DNA of 64,000 nucleotides from JAFGLZ01 sp964390905 (lineage in GTDB: Bacteria; Planctomycetota; Phycisphaerae; UBA1845; JAFGLZ01), in NCBI GenBank assembly GCA_964390905.1, contig CAYMLO010000014.1, forward strand, positions 1 to 64,000, given 5' to 3'. Positions 59,145-64,000 of the stretch are shown piece after piece. Positions within the stretch are counted from its first letter, which is position 1. The number at the start of each line of letters is the position of its first letter. The notes below the pieces were generated by a model. The model made no database searches and was not told the origin of the DNA. It worked only from the letters and a program-made list of their open reading frames with translations. The position numbers were made by a program, and so were the translations under genes.

Positions 59145-59957
59145 TCAATCCGCCTCCTCGACCGGTTGGTCGGGGTGGGCGGCGTTGCAGTTCCAGCAGA
59201 GCTCGAATCCGCCCGGCACGGTCTCGTTGCAGTTCGGGCAGACCCATTCGTCCATCGCGTGGACGGCCGGCGGCTCGGCGGCCTCCGCGAACGCGTACAG
59301 CGCGTCGAAGAAGAACTCTCTCGGCACGCGGAGCGCCGCGGAGACGAACGGGATCCTCCCGCCGTAGATCTCCCGCAGCCGGGCGTTGTCAATAAGGTAA
59401 GGGATTTGGGCGCCGTAGAGAATGCTCTTGGCCAACCCGCGGACCGTCGCCGGCACGAAGTCGGTGACGTCCACCCAGTCGTCGTCATCGATCAACGCGA
59501 ACAGATCGAACGGCTCGCCGCAGCTCGGGCAGACGTCCCTCGGCGCACCGGTGAGCGGCTCGTCGCAGGCCGCACACGACAGGCCGAGCTCCGGCAGCGG
59601 ACGCTCCTCGCCCGTGAAGGTCGGGTCCCGTCGCCGGACGTGGGAATCCGTCGGATCCCCCAATCGCATCAGGTCCACCGCCCCGAAGGGGCTGCGGTCC
59701 TCGAGCATCTCGCGGACCGAGAAGAGGGTCCCACACTCGGGACACCGGTCCCCCGTCAGGCCCGTCAACGCGTAGTCGCACTCGGGACAGAACAGGTCGA
59801 TGTCGGGAATCGGTCGGTGCGCGCCCAGCACCTGCCGGATGTTGTACGGCTCGCCACAGGCCGTACACCGGTGTTGTTGTGCCCCCGCCAACGGCGCGTC
59901 GCAGTGCGGACAGCGCAGGCCCCAGTCGGGAACGGGCAACTCCTCGACGTCACTCAT
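59145..59957 (-). CDS. multi-zinc-ribbon protein with a DUF2007-like segment
   Basis: A 270-aa soluble protein with four zinc-ribbon modules: CPHCDAPL with CTACGEP (residues 16-37), CPECDYAL with CPECGTLF (57-77), CAACDEPL with CPSCGEPF (128-149), and a C-terminal CPNCNETV with CWNCNAAH (247-264). Between the third and fourth lies a stretch (IPYLIDNARLREIYGGRIPF onward) that resembles the DUF2007/signal-transducing domain found in small bacterial proteins. The role is unknown; protein or RNA binding is likely. The ATG at 59957 has a TACAAT box six bases upstream (59964-59969), which would give a leaderless transcript. The ferredoxin-type gene follows. Confidence 0.78.
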   Translation of the reverse strand: MSDVEELPVPDWGLRCPHCDAPLAGAQQHRCTACGEPYNIRQVLGAHRPIPDIDLFCPECDYALTGLTGDRCPECGTLFSVREMLEDRSPFGAVDLMRLGDPTDSHVRRRDPTFTGEERPLPELGLSCAACDEPLTGAPRDVCPSCGEPFDLFALIDDDDWVDVTDFVPATVRGLAKSILYGAQIPYLIDNARLREIYGGRIPFVSAALRVPREFFFDALYAFAEAAEPPAVHAMDEWVCPNCNETVPGGFELCWNCNAAHPDQPVEEAD

Positions 59958-60017
59958 GACGCCATTGTACCGTCGGCGTCCCCTCGGGCCGACCCCGCCG
60001 GGTTGCTCCCGGTGGGA

Positions 60018-61340
60018 TCACTTCTTGCGGGCGCGTTCCAGGTTGTCCCTAAAGACGCTCACGTCAGTCCGCCAGGGATTCCCGAGATTGCCCGCCCGAT
60101 ACCACTTGCCGCCAAGATAGGCGAACGCGTGCGTATCCTCGCGGATCATGCTTCCGGGGCGGCTGAAGAACACGGGATGAAGGTACCCCTCTTCCGGCTT
60201 CTCGGGCCACGGCGGGCTACTAAGGAAGGTCAGCCGATCGACGAACGAGCGCCGTAGGCCTGCCCAGTCCTTCTTCTCGAGGGCCTTGGACCTCCGCTTC
60301 ACTTCCTCGGGGCCCCCAATCCGGAGGTAGGCAGATGTGCCCCCGTAGAGGTCCCGGTCCTGCCTGACGATGCCGGAGCACCAGGTCAACATGCATCGAA
60401 CCGGGGTGCTCTGATCCCGATACTCCAGGCCGGCGAGGATCTTCGCCATCCCCTTTCGGTATTCCTCGGCCGACGCCACGTCGTGGGCGCTCCGCAGCCC
60501 GCGATAGTGGGGCGGCAGATCGGCCAGCGTCGTCCCGTCCCGGTCCGGCCAGAGGAACGCCACGAAGCACGCCCCGTCCCCTGCCTTGCCGGTGTAGTTC
60601 CTCATCGTCACGGCTGTCCGGCCATCGACCGCGTCGACCACGACGGGCGGCCGCGACGTATCGACAAGGATGGCCGACGTGGGCAGGATGAACCGGTAGT
60701 AGTTCAGGAAGTTGGGCGTGCCGTTCGAGCACGAGACGTACCAGAGCTTCCCGTCCTGCCACATCGTCTTCCAACCCTTGTCTGACGGCTTCCAACCGGC
60801 GACGCAGATGCCCTTGAGCTTCTCCCCGGGGGGCACGGGCTTGGGGAAGTGAATGGTGTAGTATCCCATTGTCCGACTCAGCTTCTTGAAGTCGAACCGA
60901 AGCTCCTGGCCGTTCATGTTGTAATACTTCGGGTTCGTGAAGATCCCGGTCGGTCCGAGCCGGATCGTGCTCTTCGGCTCCGAGCTTCGGTTCGCGCCCT
61001 CCGCCAGGTTGGCGGTCCGCCACATCTTGTCGTCGTCGACGCTGTGAATCTGCACGCCGGCGCCTCGGAGCGGGACCCGTCTGGCCTTCGTTTCAGCCGC
61101 AAGCCATTGGTCCATCAGGATGAGGTCCTTGACCAGAGGATCGTCGACGGTCAGCTTCGGCGGCTGCCCGGCGGCCAAGATGGCCTTCTGGCCCGGGGCG
61201 ACCGCAACGGCGTCCTTGCCCGTCTGCGCCCGGACCTTGCCCCGCTTGACCGTGACCTCGGTCCGCTGTTCGGCGAAGGCCGCTGAAGCCAGGAACGTCC
61301 CCACAAACACCGCGCGCAGGATCATTGTGTTGCCGTTCAT
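60018..61340 (-). CDS. secreted protein beginning with a FecR-like half-domain, last gene of the ECF operon
   Basis: A 440-aa exported protein with a signal peptide (about 1-23). The mature N-terminus, TEVTVKRGKVRAQTGKDAVA then VAPGQKAIL, is the strand-turn pattern that normally ends a FecR domain; the anti-sigma factor immediately upstream stops just before this part. The rest (about residues 60-440) I do not recognise. It includes RFDFKKLSRTMGYYTIHFPK and WYVSCSNGTPNFLNYYRFIL, is rich in Trp/Tyr, and could be an extracellular enzyme or binding domain. The ATG at 61340 has GAGGAG nine bases upstream. It lies 20 bases after the anti-sigma gene and is the third gene of the operon. Confidence 0.75.
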   Translation of the reverse strand: MNGNTMILRAVFVGTFLASAAFAEQRTEVTVKRGKVRAQTGKDAVAVAPGQKAILAAGQPPKLTVDDPLVKDLILMDQWLAAETKARRVPLRGAGVQIHSVDDDKMWRTANLAEGANRSSEPKSTIRLGPTGIFTNPKYYNMNGQELRFDFKKLSRTMGYYTIHFPKPVPPGEKLKGICVAGWKPSDKGWKTMWQDGKLWYVSCSNGTPNFLNYYRFILPTSAILVDTSRPPVVVDAVDGRTAVTMRNYTGKAGDGACFVAFLWPDRDGTTLADLPPHYRGLRSAHDVASAEEYRKGMAKILAGLEYRDQSTPVRCMLTWCSGIVRQDRDLYGGTSAYLRIGGPEEVKRRSKALEKKDWAGLRRSFVDRLTFLSSPPWPEKPEEGYLHPVFFSRPGSMIREDTHAFAYLGGKWYRAGNLGNPWRTDVSVFRDNLERARKK

Positions 61341-61360
61341 TGCCGTTTCTCCTCATCTGT

Positions 61361-62086
61361 CTACCTGACGGATACGTCGAATTCGGTTCCGAGGGCCTCG
61401 ATCCGCCCTTGCGGCGTCACGACGAAGAAGGGCGGATGCGGGCCGTTCAAGGCTGCGGTCATCGTTCCATCATCCAGGCCGAGCTCGACCCGGTCGCCAT
61501 ACGACCGAAGCGAGAGCGTGCCATTCGCGTCGAGCGTGACCGTGGCGTCGTCGCCGAGCGACAGGGTCATCGCCGATCCGGCTGAGGCGCGGTACACGTC
61601 TCCCAGGTACAGCTTCGACGCGCCTGTCAGCTCCTCCCACACGCTCGATCCGCGATGCTTGACGAGCACCGTCCCGTTCACGTCGGCCACCTGTATCGGC
61701 ACCGGGGCGCCGCGATCTGCGGCAGAACTCGCGGGAGGCGCATCTTGGCCGATCCCGTAGCCCAGCAGGACGCCCAGCGCGAGCAGCACGCACGCGGCGA
61801 CCGGCATCCGCCACCGGAGGATCTTCGGGCGGTCCGCAGCGTTTCGATCTGGCGCGGCCGTCGGACGAGCGGGCAGCTCGGTCAGGATGGCGTCTCGCGC
61901 CTCCGCGGCCGGCGTCTGGGCACGCAGCGCCTCGGTCACCAAACCACGAAGGGGTTCGAGCGCATCGAGCGCCTCGCGGCACGCCGGACAGGCCGCCGCG
62001 TGTGCTTCCAGCGCAGCCAGCTCGGCCTCCTCGATCTGCCCGTCGCGGACCTTCTCGATCAGCGTTTGGTAGTCTCGACAACTCAT
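61361..62086 (-). CDS. anti-sigma factor with zinc-finger and truncated FecR domain
   Basis: A 241-aa inner-membrane anti-sigma factor. The cytoplasmic zinc-finger anti-sigma domain has His29-x3-Cys33-x2-Cys36 (HAAACPAC), as in the ZAS family. One transmembrane helix (about residues 95-115, CVLLALGVLLGYGIG) follows. The periplasmic part is FecR-like: GSSVWEELTGASKLYLGDVY, SLGDDATVTLDANGTLSLRS, ending in TPQGRIEALGTEFDVSVR. It stops exactly after the conserved GT-x-F-x-V strand; the usual remaining strands appear in the next protein. Its ATG overlaps the sigma-factor stop (ATGA), so the two are coupled. It should hold the ECF sigma factor until an external signal is sensed. Confidence 0.87.
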   Translation of the reverse strand: MSCRDYQTLIEKVRDGQIEEAELAALEAHAAACPACREALDALEPLRGLVTEALRAQTPAAEARDAILTELPARPTAAPDRNAADRPKILRWRMPVAACVLLALGVLLGYGIGQDAPPASSAADRGAPVPIQVADVNGTVLVKHRGSSVWEELTGASKLYLGDVYRASAGSAMTLSLGDDATVTLDANGTLSLRSYGDRVELGLDDGTMTAALNGPHPPFFVVTPQGRIEALGTEFDVSVR

Positions 62087-62670
62087 GACTCGTGCACTTC
62101 CTCACGGATCAGGGCCAGGTCCTTCCGCAGCCGCTCGCAGGCCCGGTGCACCCACACCCGCACCGTCCCCGGGCGCTTGCCCAACTGATGGGCGATCTCT
62201 GCCGTCGAGAGGCCCGTGACGAACCTCATGATCACGACGGTCTGGAAGTTGTCCGGCAGGCGTCGGATCGCATCGACGACGCGCCGGCGGTTTTCAGGCG
62301 TCATCCCCGGGTTCGCGGTGACGGCCGCAAGCGCCGGCGATTCGGGTTCCGGGACCTGCGCGATCGCCAGCGGGGTCCTGCTCCGGTGCCTGCGAACGTG
62401 ATTCATGCTCTTCTTCGCGACGATCCTGCCCAGCCACCCGGCGAAGCGAGACGGATCGCGGAGCGCGGGCAGGCTCAGATAGGCCTGGACGAACCCCTCT
62501 TGGGCGAGGTCCTCGGCCCGCGCGGCATCCCCGGTCTTGGACAGGGCGACGGCGACGGCCATGGACCAGTACCGATCGACCAGCGCACCGAAACTGGCCT
62601 TGTCACCGTCCAGGGCGCGGGCGACGAAGTCCGCGTCGCTGCCAGTCTTCGAGGGACCCTCACCAATCAT
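62083..62670 (-). CDS. ECF-type RNA polymerase sigma factor
   Basis: A 195-aa sigma-70 family protein of the extracytoplasmic-function group. Region 2 is ALVDRYWSMAVAVALSKTGD with EDLAQEGFVQAYLSLP (-10 recognition and core binding). Region 4 is LPDNFQTVVIMRFVTGLSTA with EIAHQLGKRPGTVRVWVHRA (-35 recognition helix-turn-helix). Length is typical. The ATG at 62670 is preferred to the TTG at 62685. It is the first gene of the sigma/anti-sigma/secreted-protein operon; such sigma factors usually transcribe their own operon, but no matching promoter was identified upstream. Confidence 0.93.
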   Translation of the reverse strand: MIGEGPSKTGSDADFVARALDGDKASFGALVDRYWSMAVAVALSKTGDAARAEDLAQEGFVQAYLSLPALRDPSRFAGWLGRIVAKKSMNHVRRHRSRTPLAIAQVPEPESPALAAVTANPGMTPENRRRVVDAIRRLPDNFQTVVIMRFVTGLSTAEIAHQLGKRPGTVRVWVHRACERLRKDLALIREEVHES

Positions 62671-62883
62671 CCACGTTCCCAGCAAACCGATCCACCGGGG
62701 ACCTATCCTACAGAGGGCAGACGCGCGGCGTGCGTTACAGGAAAAACGTGGGATTTCGTCAGGAGACGCAGACGCCCGCGGCGATCCGACCCGTCAGCAG
62801 CTTGCGGACAGCCGCAAGCGAACGCAACCCCAGGCGGGTATAATCAGGTCACCGCATCACCAACGAAACCGGAGCACATCGAC
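62671..62883. other. divergent intergenic region with a -10 box for the dehydrogenase gene
   Basis: It lies between the ECF sigma gene and the acyl-CoA dehydrogenase gene. TATAAT at 62839-62844, 39 bases before the start codon at 62884, is a good -10 for the dehydrogenase gene, but no -35 at normal spacing was found. Nothing else was seen. Confidence 0.45.
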
Positions 62884-64000
62884 ATGATCGAAGCCATGCT
62901 CACCGACGACCGGAAGCAACTCCGCAACGAGGTCCGCGCCATGGTCAAGGCCGTTCCCCGTCAGCTCATCCTGGACATGGACGCCGACGAGGTCACGTAC
63001 CCCCGGCAGTTCCTGGAGGGTGCAGCCGACCGGAAGCTGCTGGGCCTGCGGTTCTCGCCGGAATACGGCGGGCGGGGCCTGACCTGGCAGGACGAGATCA
63101 TCGCGCTGGAGGAGGGCGGGGCCCTGCCGCTGGCGCTGGGCTGCCTGTACTCGCTGGTGAGCATCTGTGGGGAGGCGTTGCACGCGTTCGGCAGCGAGGA
63201 CCAGAAACGCAGGTACCTGGCGCCCACGATCCAGGCCAAGCTGACCTGTGCCGAGGCGCTGACCGAGCCCCGCGGCGGGTCGGACTTCTTCGGCGCCACC
63301 ACCGTCGCCCGCAAAGACGGCGACCACTACGTCCTGAACGGCCAGAAACGTTTCGTCGTCGGGGCGGAGGGCGCCGACTACTTCCTCGTCTACGCCAAGA
63401 CCGACCCCGACGCCCCCAGCCGCCACTCGCTGAGCATGTTTATCGTGGACAAGGCGATGGGCGTGGAGGTGAAGCACCTCTACGGCCTGCTGGGCACGCG
63501 GGGCGGCGGGGCGGGCCGGACCCTCTTCCGCGATGTCCGGGTGCCGGCTGAGAATCTCGTGGGCAGCGAAGGCCAGGGCGGCGAGATCTTCTATAAGATG
63601 ATGATCCCCGAGCGGATGACCAGCGCGGCCGGCATCCTGGGAACGGCGCGGTCAGCGCTGGAGATCGCCGCGCGATACAGCAACCGTCGCAAGGCCTTCG
63701 GCCAGCGCATCCGCGACTTCCAGGCCGTCAGCTTCAAGGTCGCCGACAGCGTCACCAAGCTCGACGCCGCCTGCGCTCTGGTGCACGCCACGGCCCGGAC
63801 CATCGACGGCAAACTCGACGCGGGCCTGGCGCGGCGGATGGTCTCGGAGTCCAAGAAGTACGCCACGCAGGTCGCCTGGGAGATCATCAACGACGCCATG
63901 CAGATCCTCGGCGGCATCGGGTACACGAACGTCTATCCCATCGAGCGAATGCTCCGCGATACCCGCCTGGCGATGATCTGGACGGGCACCAACGAGGTCA
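62884..64000 (+). CDS. acyl-CoA dehydrogenase, partial (runs off the window)
   Basis: The first 372 residues of an FAD-dependent acyl-CoA dehydrogenase; the gene continues past 64000. N-terminal, beta and C-terminal domains are recognisable: CAEALTEPRGGSDFFGATTV is the flavin/substrate loop, and RKAFGQRIRDFQAVSFKVAD and QILGGIGYTNVYPIERMLRD are the usual C-terminal motifs. The common catalytic Glu, in a YEGT motif, is absent: the site reads IWTGTNEV (Thr). Instead Glu243 in PERMTSAAGILG lies where isovaleryl-CoA and long-chain acyl-CoA dehydrogenases have their base. A branched or unusual substrate is thus likely. The start is the ATG at 62884, which opens the conserved N-terminal helix. Confidence 0.92.
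   Translation, partial: MIEAMLTDDRKQLRNEVRAMVKAVPRQLILDMDADEVTYPRQFLEGAADRKLLGLRFSPEYGGRGLTWQDEIIALEEGGALPLALGCLYSLVSICGEALHAFGSEDQKRRYLAPTIQAKLTCAEALTEPRGGSDFFGATTVARKDGDHYVLNGQKRFVVGAEGADYFLVYAKTDPDAPSRHSLSMFIVDKAMGVEVKHLYGLLGTRGGGAGRTLFRDVRVPAENLVGSEGQGGEIFYKMMIPERMTSAAGILGTARSALEIAARYSNRRKAFGQRIRDFQAVSFKVADSVTKLDAACALVHATARTIDGKLDAGLARRMVSESKKYATQVAWEIINDAMQILGGIGYTNVYPIERMLRDTRLAMIWTGTNEV

Noticed and set aside
57849..60257. Open frame of 802 codons on the plus strand over the ferredoxin and zinc-ribbon genes
   Set aside because: Both minus-strand genes below it have motifs, start sites and proper spacing; this frame has none.
1..64000. CRISPR arrays, tRNA and rRNA genes, intact insertion sequences, prophage genes
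   Set aside because: I looked for regular direct repeats, cloverleaf sequences, rRNA stretches and transposase or integrase motifs and found none that I could support by eye.

Overview
The window is GC-rich, densely coded and reads as chromosomal DNA of a Gram-negative-type (diderm) heterotrophic bacterium, most likely a member of the Planctomycetota. This is inferred from gene content, not from a marker gene. The pointers are a seven-repeat WGSG/NDVF propeller protein, sulfatase-fold and formylglycine-generating-enzyme-fold proteins, a sialate O-acetylesterase beside glycoside-hydrolase-like secreted proteins, a polymorphic beta-helix protein with a short membrane-plus-arginine tail, many start codons without a clear Shine-Dalgarno sequence, and outer-membrane biogenesis proteins. 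No rRNA, tRNA, CRISPR array or intact mobile element was recognised.

Layout. 0-7 kb: WGSG propeller protein, SDR oxidoreductase, sulfatase-fold hydrolase, zinc phospholipase C-like protein and GTP-dependent PEP carboxykinase. 7-12 kb: RND efflux pump with its adaptor (minus strand). 12-16 kb: BamD-like and LptE-like lipoproteins followed by FtsH. 16-21 kb: beta-helix protein, spore-photoproduct-lyase-like radical SAM protein and rhamnulokinase, separated by large palindromes. 21-26 kb: flagellar FliD (unusually long), FliS and a TPR protein. 26-31 kb: a divergent Gfo/Idh protein, a 61-aa protein with a strong ribosome-binding site, a methyltransferase/TrmJ pair, AMMECR1 and PilZ proteins. 31-34.7 kb: an iron operon of a DtxR-type regulator, a Fur-FeoA fusion, FeoA and FeoB, behind a clear promoter overlapped by palindromes. 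34.7-44.3 kb: a minus-strand glycan or envelope locus (FGE-like protein, YfhO-like GT-C, methyltransferase, GT9 and two paralogous GT-C proteins). 44.6-52.6 kb: glycan use (sialate O-acetylesterase, a broken MFS transporter, a propeller glycosidase-like protein and a large unassigned secreted protein). 52.7-57 kb: DnaE and an FmdE-like protein. 57-62.7 kb: a winged-helix/ferredoxin protein, a multi-zinc-ribbon protein, and an ECF sigma/anti-sigma/secreted-protein operon. 62.9 kb to the end: a partial acyl-CoA dehydrogenase.

The most distinctive points are: (1) the iron operon with two different metal-regulator families, one fused to FeoA, under one promoter; (2) a FecR fold that seems split between the anti-sigma factor and the following secreted protein; (3) several extragenic palindromes, including a perfect 29-bp inverted repeat and a hairpin that coincides with the truncated end of the MFS gene; (4) enzyme-family proteins in which key catalytic residues are replaced (sulfatase, FGE-like, Gfo/Idh, acyl-CoA dehydrogenase).
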